Assembly: GCA_949294095.1 (NCBI GenBank) | Contig: CASFFZ010000012.1 | Location: forward strand, 1 to 64,000 | Source: an uncultured bacterium | Lineage (GTDB): Bacteria; Elusimicrobiota; Elusimicrobia; Elusimicrobiales; Elusimicrobiaceae | DNA: 64,000 nt | Direction: 5' to 3' | In this document: one piece after another, positions 25,015-33,460 of the stretch | How positions within the stretch are numbered: the first letter of the stretch is position 1 | Layout: every line of letters begins with the position of its first letter | Notes under the pieces: generated by a model | What the model was told of the DNA's origin: nothing | Database searches by the model: none | What the model saw: only the letters and a program-made list of their open reading frames with translations | Program-made: the position numbers and the translations under genes

Positions 25015-26124
25015 CTACAGGCTTTTTTGATACAGCCGGTAGCGTTTGCTCGGGTGGCAGCCGCATTCCGTAATGCCGCGGATGATGCCTTCGTTATCCT
25101 CCAGCACCCACGACAGCTCCGCCTCGTTCCATACGGCTACCCCGTGGTCGATAATGTGTTTAATCAAAATTAAATCAATTCCCCGCTGCCGAAACTGCGG
25201 CGAAACGCCCAGCATAATCATCCGCGCGTCTTTAATTTTATGCCACGCCCACAGCGCCTTTACCACCCGCCACGGATTGACCAGCGAGCCTTTCAGCTCT
25301 TTTAACACGTGGTTCATATTGGGAATTAAAATATAAAACCCCGCCGGCACGCCGTCCACTTCCAGCACGCAAGTTCCCTCGGGACGGACGACCAGTTTTA
25401 GTTCTTTTACCACGTCCGCCATCTCCCGCGGGGACATCGGCACAAACCCCCAGTTTTGGGCCCAGGCTTCGTTATAAATTTTGCGGATAATTTCCGCCTC
25501 TTCCGTTATTTTTTTCAAGTTCAGCCGCCGCAGCGTAATGCCTTTTCCGCGGGCGCAGCGCGCACAAACTTTCAAAAACCGCTCGGAGAATTGGTCGTCT
25601 TTCGTGCGGTGAAAAGCCAGCAAGTCTTTTATTTTGGTAAACCCCGCCCCCTCAATCAGTTGGGCGTAGTAGGGGTAGTTGTAGGGCATCATAATGGCCG
25701 GCATACTGTCAAAGCCTTCTACCAATAGTCCGTAGACATGGTTGCTGGAAGGGTTGGCCGGGCCGCGCACCGCACTGACGCCCTTGCCGCGCAGCCATGT
25801 TTCGCCCGCCGCAAACAGCGCGTCAGCAGCCTCTTGGCTGTTGATGCAGTCAAAAAAACCAAAAAATCCGATGTTTTCCTTTTGGTATTCGTTATGCGCC
25901 CGGTTGACAAGCGCCATCAGCCGCCCGACGGGTTTGCCGTCTTGGAAGGCCATAAACAACGCCCGCTCGCCGTGCGTCCAAAACACGTTTTTCCGGCTGA
26001 TTAAATGCGCCGTATCGGCTTTTAAATCGCCCACCCAATACGGGTCATTCTTATATAGTTGAAACGGAAAATCTACAAACCGGTCTAATTCCTGCTCGCT
26101 TAATTGCCGCACCGTAACTGCCAT
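25015..26124 (-). CDS. GNAT-like acyltransferase of unknown substrate
   Basis: 369 residues. Two parts with GNAT-like segments: GERALFMAFQDGKPVGRLMALVN in the N-half, and ARMIMLGVSPQFRQRGIDLILIKHIIDHG in the C-half, the latter like a GNAT acetyl-CoA loop. Similar proteins of this length are usually annotated only as N-acetyltransferase. A GGAGG site precedes the ATG. It is monocistronic, between terminators. Substrate unknown. Confidence 0.75.
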   Translation of the reverse strand: MAVTVRQLSEQELDRFVDFPFQLYKNDPYWVGDLKADTAHLISRKNVFWTHGERALFMAFQDGKPVGRLMALVNRAHNEYQKENIGFFGFFDCINSQEAADALFAAGETWLRGKGVSAVRGPANPSSNHVYGLLVEGFDSMPAIMMPYNYPYYAQLIEGAGFTKIKDLLAFHRTKDDQFSERFLKVCARCARGKGITLRRLNLKKITEEAEIIRKIYNEAWAQNWGFVPMSPREMADVVKELKLVVRPEGTCVLEVDGVPAGFYILIPNMNHVLKELKGSLVNPWRVVKALWAWHKIKDARMIMLGVSPQFRQRGIDLILIKHIIDHGVAVWNEAELSWVLEDNEGIIRGITECGCHPSKRYRLYQKSL

Positions 26125-26143
26125 ACACCAATCCTCCCCAAAG

Positions 26144-26175
26144 AAAAACCCCGCTCCGCAAAGGCCGGAGCGGGG
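26144..26175 (-). terminator. Terminator of the accB-accC-hldE-AOS operon
   Basis: Stem CCCCGCTCCG/CGGAGCGGGG with a 7-base loop followed by TTTTT on the minus strand. Confidence 0.9.
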
Positions 26176-26183
26176 TAATAAAA

Positions 26184-27374
26184 CTATTTAATCACGCCGA
26201 TGGAACGGCCCGCTTGGGCAAAGGCGTCAATAATCTTTGCCACGTGTTCATCGGTATGGGTGGCCATCAGCGTCAAACGCATCAGCGCGTGGCCGGGCGG
26301 CACCGCCGGGCTGACGACCGGGTTGGAGAAAATGCCCAACTCGTGCAGCGCGCGCCACATTTTAAAGCAGTTTTCGTTGCTGCCCACGTGCACCGGCAAA
26401 ATAGGCGTAGTGCTGGTGCCCAAATCAAAGCCCAAGTCTTCCAAGCCTTTTTTGAGTTTCGCCGTCAGGCGGAACAGATTATCGCGGCGGGAAGTGTCGT
26501 TTTCAATCAGCTCCAGCGCTTTGGTAATGGAAGCCACGGAAGCCGGCGGCAGCGCCGCGGAGAAAATTTGGCTGCGGGCGTTGTGGCGGATATAATGGAT
26601 GATGTCCGCATCCCCCACGACAAATCCGCCCACGGTGGCAAACGTTTTGGAGCAGGTGCCTACCACCAAATCCACTTCGCCGTTTTCCAGGCCGAAGTAT
26701 TCACAGGTGCCGCGCCCCGTTTTGCCGATAATGCCCGTGGCGTGCGCGTCGTCCACCATAATGCGCGCTCCGTATTTGCGGGCAATTTTGACAATTTCCG
26801 GCAGCGGGCAAATGTCCCCTTCCATGCTAAAGACGCCGTCTACAATAATCAGTTTGCCGGATTCTTCGGGCAGTTTGGATAAAACGCGGTCTAAATCGGC
26901 CGGATCGTTGTGTTTAAAGCGCACCATTTCCCCGTCGGAAAGTTTCACGCCGTCCAAAATGCTGGCGTGATCCAATTTATCCACGATGGCATAGTCGCCT
27001 TTTTTGACCAAGCAAGACACGACGCCCAAGTTCATCTGATATCCGGTAGAGAAAATAAGCCCCGCTTCTTTGCGTTTGAACCGGGCCAAACGCGCTTCCA
27101 GTTCATCGGCGGCTTTGGTGTTCCCGTTTAAAAAGCGCGAGCCGGCGCAGCCGGTGCCGTATTTCAGGGCCGCTTCGCTGGCGGCTTTTTTCATTTCGGG
27201 ATCGTCCGCCAACCCCAGGTAATTGTTGGAACCGGCCATAATATATTTTTTGCCGCCCAAAATTACTTCCGGCCCCTGCGCGGATTCAATCGGCTGGAAA
27301 TAGCCGTAAATCCCCATGCGCATAGCCAGTTTGGCGTCCTTGTAATTTCTGCATTTCTCAAAAATATCAGACAT
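26184..27374 (-). CDS. Alpha-oxoamine synthase family PLP enzyme (KBL/SPT/BioF-like)
   Basis: 396 residues from ATG 27374 (a GAGG site precedes it; a frame start at 27398 is less likely). These enzymes join an amino acid with an acyl-CoA or acyl-ACP. Motifs: GSNNYLGLADDPE, GTGCAGSRFLNG, VDDAHATGIIG and the PLP lysine in TCSKTFATVGGFVVG. It could be glycine C-acetyltransferase, BioF or a serine palmitoyltransferase-like enzyme. The internal residue pattern and the acyl-metabolism neighbours (accB, accC) make a lipid role attractive, possibly with the megasynthase at the left edge, but this is inference. Confidence 0.85.
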   Translation of the reverse strand: MSDIFEKCRNYKDAKLAMRMGIYGYFQPIESAQGPEVILGGKKYIMAGSNNYLGLADDPEMKKAASEAALKYGTGCAGSRFLNGNTKAADELEARLARFKRKEAGLIFSTGYQMNLGVVSCLVKKGDYAIVDKLDHASILDGVKLSDGEMVRFKHNDPADLDRVLSKLPEESGKLIIVDGVFSMEGDICPLPEIVKIARKYGARIMVDDAHATGIIGKTGRGTCEYFGLENGEVDLVVGTCSKTFATVGGFVVGDADIIHYIRHNARSQIFSAALPPASVASITKALELIENDTSRRDNLFRLTAKLKKGLEDLGFDLGTSTTPILPVHVGSNENCFKMWRALHELGIFSNPVVSPAVPPGHALMRLTLMATHTDEHVAKIIDAFAQAGRSIGVIK

Positions 27375-27435
27375 GTTTTTATCCTCGTGGCGCAACAACC
27401 CGCGCCGCGGCGCCCCAAAGGAGGCCGCGTGGCGG

Positions 27436-27900
27436 TTATTTACTGACCTTTTTAATTATATTTGTAGTGGAACGCCCTTTTAACAACGGGAAACGTACCA
27501 CTTTTTTTGCAAATTCGCGGCCGACGATTTCATCGGTCTTGTAATCGCCGCCCTTTACCAATACGTCCGGGCGGACGAGTTTAATCAGCTCATACGGCGT
27601 GTCTTGCTCAAAAATGCTCACGGCCGACACGCTCTCCAACCCGCCCAACACCAACGCGCGATCCGCCTGCGTGTTGACCGGACGGCTGGGCCCTTTTAAC
27701 CGGCGCACGGAGGCATCGCTGTTCAGCCCCACCACCAGCACATCCCCTTTGGAGCGGGCAAACTCCAGCACGCTTACGTGTCCGGCGTGCAAAATATCAA
27801 AACATCCGTTGGTAAAAACGATTTTCCGGCCGTTTTTGCGGGCTTCTTCCACAAATTTTTTAAGCGCCCGCGGGCCCAAAATCTTATTTTTTGCTTTCAC
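27436..27900 (-). CDS. D-glycero-beta-D-manno-heptose 1-phosphate adenylyltransferase-like (RfaE domain II)
   Basis: 154 residues, nucleotidyltransferase fold. [22 protein letters not shown] holds the HxGH motif, followed by [39 protein letters not shown] and [11 protein letters not shown]. It corresponds to the second half of HldE and would activate heptose for lipopolysaccharide core; the kinase half is not in this window. It overlaps the accC end by 17 bases. Confidence 0.9.
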   Translation of the reverse strand: MKAKNKILGPRALKKFVEEARKNGRKIVFTNGCFDILHAGHVSVLEFARSKGDVLVVGLNSDASVRRLKGPSRPVNTQADRALVLGGLESVSAVSIFEQDTPYELIKLVRPDVLVKGGDYKTDEIVGREFAKKVVRFPLLKGRSTTNIIKKVSK

Positions 27901-29275
27901 TTTCTTCCTTCTCTTTGGCCATCATCCGTTCAATCAGGCCCGTGTCCATATTGCCGCGGATAAAATCTTCGTTATTGACGATTTTTTGGTGGAAAGGAAT
28001 CGTGGTCTTTACGCCGCCCACGATAAACTCGCCCAAGCAGCGCCGGCTGCGCGCCAGCAAATGCTCGCGGTCGGGCGCGGTAATAATCAGCTTGGCGATC
28101 AGGCTGTCGTAATAGCTGGGAATGGTGTAGCCCGTGTACATATGGCTGTCCACCCGCACCCCTAAGCCGCCGGCGGGAATCCATTCTTCAATCGTTCCGG
28201 GGCAGGGCGTAAAATTCTTTTCGCTGTCTTCGGCATTGATGCGGTGCTCAATGGCGTGGCATTTGATGACGGACGCTTCTTCCTGCGTCAGGTGCAGCGG
28301 TTCGCCCTGGGCAATTTGAATTTGCATTTTGACCAAGTCCTGCCCGCAGACCGACTCCGTTACCGGGTGTTCCACCTGCAGGCGGGTGTTTACTTCCATA
28401 AAGTAAAATTCTTTATTCTGCGCCATCAAAAATTCCACCGTGCCCACGCCGCGGTATTTGGCCGCTTTGACGAGCTTGCAGGCGGCTTCCTGCAATTTTT
28501 GACGGGTAACCGGATCCACAAACGGGGAAGGCGATTCCTCCACCAGTTTTTGGTGGCGGCGCTGCATGCTGCAGTCGCGCTCGGCAAAGGCTACCACGTT
28601 GCCGTAATTATCCCCCGCCACCTGCACTTCAATGTGGCGCGGATTTAAAACGAGTTTTTCAAAATAAACGCGGTCGTCGCCAAAGTTGGCCTTGGCTTCG
28701 CCTTGGGCCGTTTTCATCATCCGTTCCAAATCTTCTTCTTTCAGGCACGCGCGCATCCCTTTGCCGCCGCCGCCCAAAGAAGCTTTAATCATAATCGGAA
28801 ACCCGATTTTGCGGGCCACTTCGCGGAAATTTTTGCCTACCACCCCGTCGGAACCGGGCGTAATCGGCACGCCGGCTTTGACGGCAATTTCACGCGCGGT
28901 GGATTTCACGCCCAGCATTTCAATGGCCTCTGCCGTCGGGCCGATAAACGTCATGCCGGCCTTGGTAACGGCAGCTGCAAAATCGGCATTTTCGGACAAG
29001 AACCCATACCCGGGATGCACGGCGTCGGCGCCGGTAATTTTGCCCGCGGTAACGATGGCGTCAATGTTTAAATAGCTGACAGGCGACGGCGCCGCCCCGA
29101 TGCACACGGCTTCGTCCGCCATGCGCACATGCAGGCTGTTGCGGTCGGCCTCGGAATAAACGGCCACGGACTTAATCCCCATTTCTTTGAGCGTGCGGAT
29201 CACGCGCAGGGCAATTTCGCCGCGGTTGGCAATTAAAACTTTTTTAAAAGGAGTAATGGTAACTTTTGCAGACAT
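27884..29275 (-). CDS. accC: Biotin carboxylase (acetyl-CoA carboxylase subunit)
   Basis: 463 residues. ATP-grasp enzyme that carboxylates biotin on its carrier protein. Motifs: [28 protein letters not shown], the glycine-rich [10 protein letters not shown] loop, [32 protein letters not shown] and [16 protein letters not shown] [13 protein letters not shown]. Full length. It lies 9 bases after the accB-like gene, whose carrier lysine is missing, so its real carrier may be encoded elsewhere. Confidence 0.95.
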   Translation of the reverse strand: MSAKVTITPFKKVLIANRGEIALRVIRTLKEMGIKSVAVYSEADRNSLHVRMADEAVCIGAAPSPVSYLNIDAIVTAGKITGADAVHPGYGFLSENADFAAAVTKAGMTFIGPTAEAIEMLGVKSTAREIAVKAGVPITPGSDGVVGKNFREVARKIGFPIMIKASLGGGGKGMRACLKEEDLERMMKTAQGEAKANFGDDRVYFEKLVLNPRHIEVQVAGDNYGNVVAFAERDCSMQRRHQKLVEESPSPFVDPVTRQKLQEAACKLVKAAKYRGVGTVEFLMAQNKEFYFMEVNTRLQVEHPVTESVCGQDLVKMQIQIAQGEPLHLTQEEASVIKCHAIEHRINAEDSEKNFTPCPGTIEEWIPAGGLGVRVDSHMYTGYTIPSYYDSLIAKLIITAPDREHLLARSRRCLGEFIVGGVKTTIPFHQKIVNNEDFIRGNMDTGLIERMMAKEKEESESKK

Positions 29276-29284
29276 TTTCTACTC

Positions 29285-29659
29285 CTATTTCTCAATAAAG
29301 AAAAGCGGCAGGCCAAATTCCACCGGCGCCCCTTCCTGCGCCGTAACCACCCGCAATTTGCCGGATACGGGCGCGGTAATTTTATGTTTTTGGGAGAAGG
29401 TTTCCACCACTCCCAACACGTCGCCTTCCTGTACGGACTGGCCTTCTTTAAGCACTAAATTTTTGCCTTTGTCCGCCGCGTGGTAAATGCCGACCGCGGG
29501 GGCTTCCACCGCCGTGAGCGAGCAGGAAAAATGCGCCGGCTCCGGCAAGGCTTCGGCGGTTTTTACTTCAATGCTTTCTCCGTCTTTTGCGTAGCAGAAT
29601 TCGGCCAAATCGGTGGTTTTAAGCCAATCGGTTACTTCCGTAATCAGTTTCGTATCCAT
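29285..29659 (-). CDS. AccB-like biotinyl/lipoyl-domain protein lacking the carrier lysine
   Basis: 124 residues with AccB architecture: an N-terminal helix (ITEVTDWLKTTDLAEF), a short linker, then a biotinyl-type barrel (GVVETFSQKHKITAPVSGKL ... PVEFGLPLFFIEK). In BCCP the hairpin reads EAMKM. Here the aligned residues are E86-T-F-S89-Q, so Ser89 replaces the biotinylated lysine; Lys91 is two residues on. Codons in the window confirm this. The protein may be a non-biotinylated regulator, or an unusual site may be used. It is first in an operon with accC. Confidence 0.85.
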   Translation of the reverse strand: MDTKLITEVTDWLKTTDLAEFCYAKDGESIEVKTAEALPEPAHFSCSLTAVEAPAVGIYHAADKGKNLVLKEGQSVQEGDVLGVVETFSQKHKITAPVSGKLRVVTAQEGAPVEFGLPLFFIEK

Positions 29660-29797
29660 AATATCCTCTAGACTAAAAGGTTAAAAAATACACTCTTGTT
29701 ATTTTACCATTTTTAGCGCACGCGCAACATCTTTCCCCCGTTTTCTAACCTCTTTTTGGGGGTTTTCCGGCCGTTTGGAAAATGCTACCGTACTGCC

Positions 29798-30271
29798 ATG
29801 AAATATATTCTGGAATTTTTTAAACTGCTGTTTTGGCTGCTGCTTTGCCAACTGCCCGGCCTGGCCGGAGCCGCCATGGTTCAGCCCAATTTGGGATGGT
29901 ACCATTCGCTGCAGATGCCCCCTTTCATGCCGCCGGATGCCGCCTTCGGGATGGCGTGGGGTGTCTTATATATCGTGTTGGGCGTGGCGGGTTTTTTGGC
30001 GTTTCGCCAAGGACTCAAAGCCGCCCGCAAGCCGCTGATTTTATTTATCGTTCAGCTCGCGCTTAACGCCCTGTGGACGCCGGCTTTCTTCGGCAGTCAT
30101 AACCCGGCGTTGGCCATGGTCATTTTGCTGGCGATATTGGCAGAAGGGGCGTGGCTGGCTTATGCGCTGTGGCCTAAACACCGGGCGGCCGCGTGGCTGC
30201 TATTGCCCTATGGCGTGTGGTTAATTTACGCCGGCTACTTAAATGCGGGCATGTGGCTGCTAAATGCCTAA
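29798..30271 (+). CDS. TspO/MBR family membrane protein
   Basis: 157 residues from ATG 29798 (upstream residues in frame look non-coding). Five membrane helices with the family pattern: WYHSLQMPPFMPPDAAFGMAWGVLYIVLG, LFIVQLALNALWTPAFF and the WLLLPYGVWLIYAGYLNAGMW end. Related proteins bind tetrapyrroles or sterol-like ligands; the role in an anaerobe is unclear. No clear Shine-Dalgarno site. Confidence 0.85.
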   Translation: MKYILEFFKLLFWLLLCQLPGLAGAAMVQPNLGWYHSLQMPPFMPPDAAFGMAWGVLYIVLGVAGFLAFRQGLKAARKPLILFIVQLALNALWTPAFFGSHNPALAMVILLAILAEGAWLAYALWPKHRAAAWLLLPYGVWLIYAGYLNAGMWLLNA

Positions 30272-30290
30272 ACCCGGCTTATCTCCTGCA

Positions 30291-30325
30291 CTTAAAAAGC
30301 CCTCTTTACTAGAGGGCTTTTTAAG
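30291..30325. terminator. Bidirectional terminator between tspO and a small convergent gene
   Basis: A 14-bp perfect stem CTTAAAAAGCCCTC/GAGGGCTTTTTAAG with a 7-base loop; it serves both converging genes. Confidence 0.92.
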
Positions 30326-30340
30326 TAAAAGTCGGGAGGA

Positions 30341-30598
30341 TTATTTAGATCGGTAATGTTTAATCACGTCCATTCCCAGTTTCATCACTTTATAAAATGT
30401 AGAATCCAACAGGGTAGAAACATTGTCTATCAAATCAAATGCGCTTTTGGTTTTGTCCACATTCTCCGCCGTGGAAACCGCCAGATATTCCACCGCTTCG
30501 GCCGTGCGCGTAATTTGCAAAAACGCACGCACCGCAAACACCACAAATACGATAAAAGCGACTACCGCCGCCAACACACACCACTGATAAAAATCCAT
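30341..30598 (-). CDS. Small membrane-anchored protein (DUF948-like)
   Basis: 85 residues: one N-terminal membrane helix (about 5-27) and a cytoplasmic or periplasmic helix (ITRTAEAVEYLAVSTAENVDKTKSAF split over heptads). It resembles short DUF948-like envelope proteins. A GGGGG-type site precedes the ATG. Function unknown. Confidence 0.65.
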   Translation of the reverse strand: MDFYQWCVLAAVVAFIVFVVFAVRAFLQITRTAEAVEYLAVSTAENVDKTKSAFDLIDNVSTLLDSTFYKVMKLGMDVIKHYRSK

Positions 30599-31012
30599 AC
30601 GTCCCCCTTTCCAGCCTTTTTTCTTATTTTAGACACTTCCTCCTTGTCCGTCAAGCCCCGAAAGAGATTATTTTTCCTGTTTGGCGCTTCCAAATGCCGG
30701 CCGCCAGCCGCCGCAACGCAGCGGAAAAATAGGACTTTTTTCCCTTTTTATCTATTTTTTAAAGATAATTTTTATAGGTCTTTAAAATGTTTGACAACAC
30801 CCCCTGTTATTAGTAATAATTACTATTAAGAAAAACGCCCGTTTCTTTTCGCAAACAAAGCAAAAAGGCGTTTTTCCCGACGGAAAACAAGTTTTTTTAC
30901 GATTCTTTGAAATGAAAGTTTAGACGGGATTTGCAATTTTGGTTTGTTTATGCCAAAATTTTAGAAGTCGTTCGTTTGCAACGGCCAATTATTTCTACCA
31001 GGACAACAAATT
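30599..31012 (+). promoter_or_regulatory. 414-base region upstream of nrdD with promoter, operator-like palindrome and attenuator-like hairpin
   Basis: No gene is visible. TTGACA (30791-30796), a 17-base spacer and TAATAA (30814-30819) form a promoter whose -10 lies inside the perfect palindrome TAGTAATAATTACTA (30811-30825), a likely repressor site. Just downstream, AAAAACGCC (30831-30839) pairs with GGCGTTTTT (30867-30875), a terminator-like hairpin near the start of a leader of nearly 190 bases. A second inverted repeat, AATTTTGG/CCAAAATT, lies at 30935-30960. The palindrome does not match the NrdR box I know. Left of 30790 I see nothing. Confidence 0.55.
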
Positions 31013-33073
31013 ATGGAAAACTCTGAAGTAATCACCCATATCGTCAAAAGAGACGGTACCACCCAACGTTTTGATTCTAAAAAAATCACGAAGGCTATTT
31101 CCAAAGCCGCCGAAGCAACCGGCGAATTTGATTCGGAAACCGCCAAAAAATTGACGATTCGCGCCATTAACATCATCCAACAACTTTATTCCGATACGGT
31201 TCCCAACGTGGAAAATGTGCAGGATATCGTAGAAGACGTACTGCTGACGTCCAACTACCACAAAACGGCCAAAGCCTACATCCTGTACCGCGACCAACAC
31301 GCCCGTATGCGTGAAATTTCTTCTAAATTTAACGTGGATTTGGTAGACCAATACCTGCAGAAAATTGACTGGCAAGTCAACGAGAACAGCAATATGGGCT
31401 ACTCGCTGCAGGGGCTGAACAACTATATTTCTTCCGAAATCAGCAAAGTGTATTGGCTGAACAAAATTTATCCGGAAAATGTCCGCCGGATGCACACGGA
31501 AGGCGATTTTCACCTGCACGATTTGGGCCTCTTGGGCGCTTACTGCGTGGGCTGGGATTTGCAGGACTTGCTGCTCAGCGGTTTTACGGGCGTGGTCGGC
31601 AAAGCGGAAAGCAAACCGGCCAAACACCTGCGTACCGCCTTGGGCCAAGTGGTCAACTTTTTCTATACCCTGCAAGGGGAAAGCGCCGGCGCGCAGGCGT
31701 TCTCTAACTTTGACACGCTGCTCGCCCCGTTTATCTATTACGACAAACTCTCTTACGACGAAGTCAAACAAGCCTTGCAGGAATTTTTATTCAACGTCAA
31801 CGTGCCCACCCGCGTCGGCTTCCAAACGCCGTTTACCAACCTGACGCTGGACTTGACGGTGCCTTCTTATTATAAAGACCAGCCCGTCATCATCGGCGGC
31901 AAACTGCAGGACAAGACGTACGGCGAATTCCAGGAAGAAATGGATATGCTCAACCGCGCGTTCTGCGAGGTCATGCTCGCGGGCGATGCCAAGGGCCGCG
32001 TATTTACGTTCCCGATTCCGACGTACAACATTACCAAGGATTTTGACTGGAATAACCCGAAACTCACCCCGCTGTGGGAAATGACGGCCAAATACGGGAT
32101 TCCGTACTTTGCCAACTTTATCAACTCGGATATGAACCCCGAAGACGCCCGCTCCATGTGCTGCCGCTTGCGCATTGACAACCGCGAACTGCGAAAACGC
32201 GGCGGCGGCCTGTTCGGCTCGGCTCCGCTGACGGGTTCCATCGGCGTGGTTACCATCAACCTGCCGCGCTTGGGGTATTTGTCCAAAAACGAGGATGAAT
32301 TCTTTGCCAATTTGAAAGACCGCATGGAAGTAGCCAAGACCAGCTTGGAAATCAAGCGCAAAGTCATTGAACGCTTCACCAAAGGCAACCTCTATCCGTA
32401 CATGAGCTTTTACCTGCGCTCCATCCGCCAGCGCTTTAACGAATACTGGAAAAACCACTTTTCCACCATCGGGCTGGTGGGGCTCAATGAATGCGCCGTC
32501 AACCTGATCGGCGAGGACATCGGCACCGAAAAAGGCCGCGCCTTTGCCGAAAAAGTGCTTACGTTTATGCGCGAAACGCTGGTAAAATTCCAGGAAGAAA
32601 CCGGCAACAACTACAACCTGGAAGCTACGCCCGCCGAAGGCACTTCCTACCGCTTGGCCAAATTGGACAAGGAACGCTTCCCGGAAATTAAATGCGCCAA
32701 CGAAGAGCTCTACAAACAAGGCCATCCGCCTTTCTACACCAACTCTTCGCAGCTGCCCGTCAACTATACCGACGACGTGTTTGAAATGCTGGACTTGCAA
32801 AGCACCATCCAGTCCAAATACACCGGCGGAACGGTACAGCATATTTTTACCGGCGAAAAAATCAAAGATTTGGAAGCGATGAAGAAATTCATCAAAACCG
32901 TGTGCGAGAAATACACCTTGCCGTACTTCTCTATCACGCCCACGTTCAGCATCTGCCCCAAATGCGGCTACATTGAAGGCGAACATTTTGAATGCCCCAA
33001 ATGCAAAGCCGAACGGATGCAGGAACTGGAACACCAAGTAAAACTTTTGGAAGAACAGCTCTACAGCAAATAG
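31013..33073 (+). CDS. nrdD: Class III (anaerobic) ribonucleoside-triphosphate reductase, large chain lacking the glycyl-radical tail
   Basis: 686 residues. Reduces NTPs to dNTPs without oxygen. N-terminal ATP-cone (VITHIVKRDGTTQRFDSKKI..., about 1-95). The catalytic barrel follows (GDFHLHDLG, AQAFSNFDTLLAPF, SMCCRLRIDNREL with candidate active-site Cys, RGGGLFGSAPLTGSIGVVTINLPR). The zinc ribbon CPKCGYIEGEHFECPKCKAE ends the chain, which then stops after a short helix (LEEQLYSK). The RVxGY glycyl-radical region that normally follows the ribbon is absent, and is found instead as a separate protein at 33225-33437. An AGGA site precedes the ATG. Confidence 0.93.
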   Translation: MENSEVITHIVKRDGTTQRFDSKKITKAISKAAEATGEFDSETAKKLTIRAINIIQQLYSDTVPNVENVQDIVEDVLLTSNYHKTAKAYILYRDQHARMREISSKFNVDLVDQYLQKIDWQVNENSNMGYSLQGLNNYISSEISKVYWLNKIYPENVRRMHTEGDFHLHDLGLLGAYCVGWDLQDLLLSGFTGVVGKAESKPAKHLRTALGQVVNFFYTLQGESAGAQAFSNFDTLLAPFIYYDKLSYDEVKQALQEFLFNVNVPTRVGFQTPFTNLTLDLTVPSYYKDQPVIIGGKLQDKTYGEFQEEMDMLNRAFCEVMLAGDAKGRVFTFPIPTYNITKDFDWNNPKLTPLWEMTAKYGIPYFANFINSDMNPEDARSMCCRLRIDNRELRKRGGGLFGSAPLTGSIGVVTINLPRLGYLSKNEDEFFANLKDRMEVAKTSLEIKRKVIERFTKGNLYPYMSFYLRSIRQRFNEYWKNHFSTIGLVGLNECAVNLIGEDIGTEKGRAFAEKVLTFMRETLVKFQEETGNNYNLEATPAEGTSYRLAKLDKERFPEIKCANEELYKQGHPPFYTNSSQLPVNYTDDVFEMLDLQSTIQSKYTGGTVQHIFTGEKIKDLEAMKKFIKTVCEKYTLPYFSITPTFSICPKCGYIEGEHFECPKCKAERMQELEHQVKLLEEQLYSK

Positions 33074-33088
33074 TTCTTCACAAATTAT

Positions 33089-33129
33089 CTTTTTTGGGTT
33101 AGTTTTTCGCAAAACATAACCCAAAAAAG
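33089..33129 (+). terminator. Terminator-like hairpin between nrdD and its radical subunit
   Basis: Stem CTTTTTTGGGTTA/TAACCCAAAAAAG (13 bp) with a 15-base loop. The 3' side has no T-run on the plus strand, so termination strength is uncertain; it may protect the nrdD mRNA end or reduce read-through. Confidence 0.5.
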
Positions 33130-33132
33130 CAG

Positions 33133-33161
33133 TTGAAACGGGTATGGCAAAGTGCCATAAT
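33133..33161 (+). promoter_or_regulatory. Promoter for the glycyl-radical subunit and activase
   Basis: TTGAAA (33133-33138), a 17-base spacer and CATAAT (33156-33161), followed by AAAAGAAA. It allows the radical subunit and nrdG to be expressed separately from nrdD. Confidence 0.65.
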
Positions 33162-33224
33162 AAAAGAAAGGGTTTCACGGGCCCGATCCCCGTTTTACAC
33201 GGTTATTATCTAGGAGACATTACC

Positions 33225-33437
33225 ATGACTGCACAGGAAAAAAAGATTGTTGAAAACAAAATTTCGGAACTCAAAAAAGAAATGAACGATGTTCATGGTT
33301 CCAAATGCGAAGTTTACTCCCGCGTGGTGGGCTATCTGCGCCCCGTCCAGAACTGGAACAAAGGCAAAAAAGAAGAATTTGCCATGAGAAAAACCATGCA
33401 CATCGGCTGCGGCTGCGACTGCAACAGCGATAAATAA
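33225..33437 (+). CDS. Separate glycyl-radical subunit of class III ribonucleotide reductase
   Basis: 70 residues from ATG 33225, with AGGAGA at the right distance. A helical N-terminus (about 1-22) leads to CEVYSRVVGYLRPVQNWNKG, the C-terminal glycyl-radical segment of NrdD, with Gly36 as the expected radical site, then EEFAMRKT as in NrdD tails and an unusual Cys-rich end GCGCDC. It must dock into the large chain encoded just upstream. A stand-alone radical domain recalls GrcA/YfiD, the spare part for pyruvate formate-lyase, but here the large chain itself has no copy. It has its own promoter and precedes the activase by 23 bases. Confidence 0.88.
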   Translation: MTAQEKKIVENKISELKKEMNDVHGSKCEVYSRVVGYLRPVQNWNKGKKEEFAMRKTMHIGCGCDCNSDK

Positions 33438-33460
33438 ACTTTTTTCGCAGCGGGTTTCCG

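Noticed and set aside
29756..29797. 14-codon extension of the TspO gene
   Set aside because: It adds polar residues before the first membrane helix and has no ribosome site; ATG 29798 fits the family.
30811..30825. NrdR box for nrdD
   Set aside because: TAGTAATAATTACTA is palindromic but lacks the ACA...TGT pattern of NrdR boxes and is not a tandem pair.
31787..33178. 463-codon minus-strand ORF opposite nrdD
   Set aside because: It is a mirror of highly expressed nrdD codon use (Phe/Gly/Val-rich, no domain), with no ribosome site.
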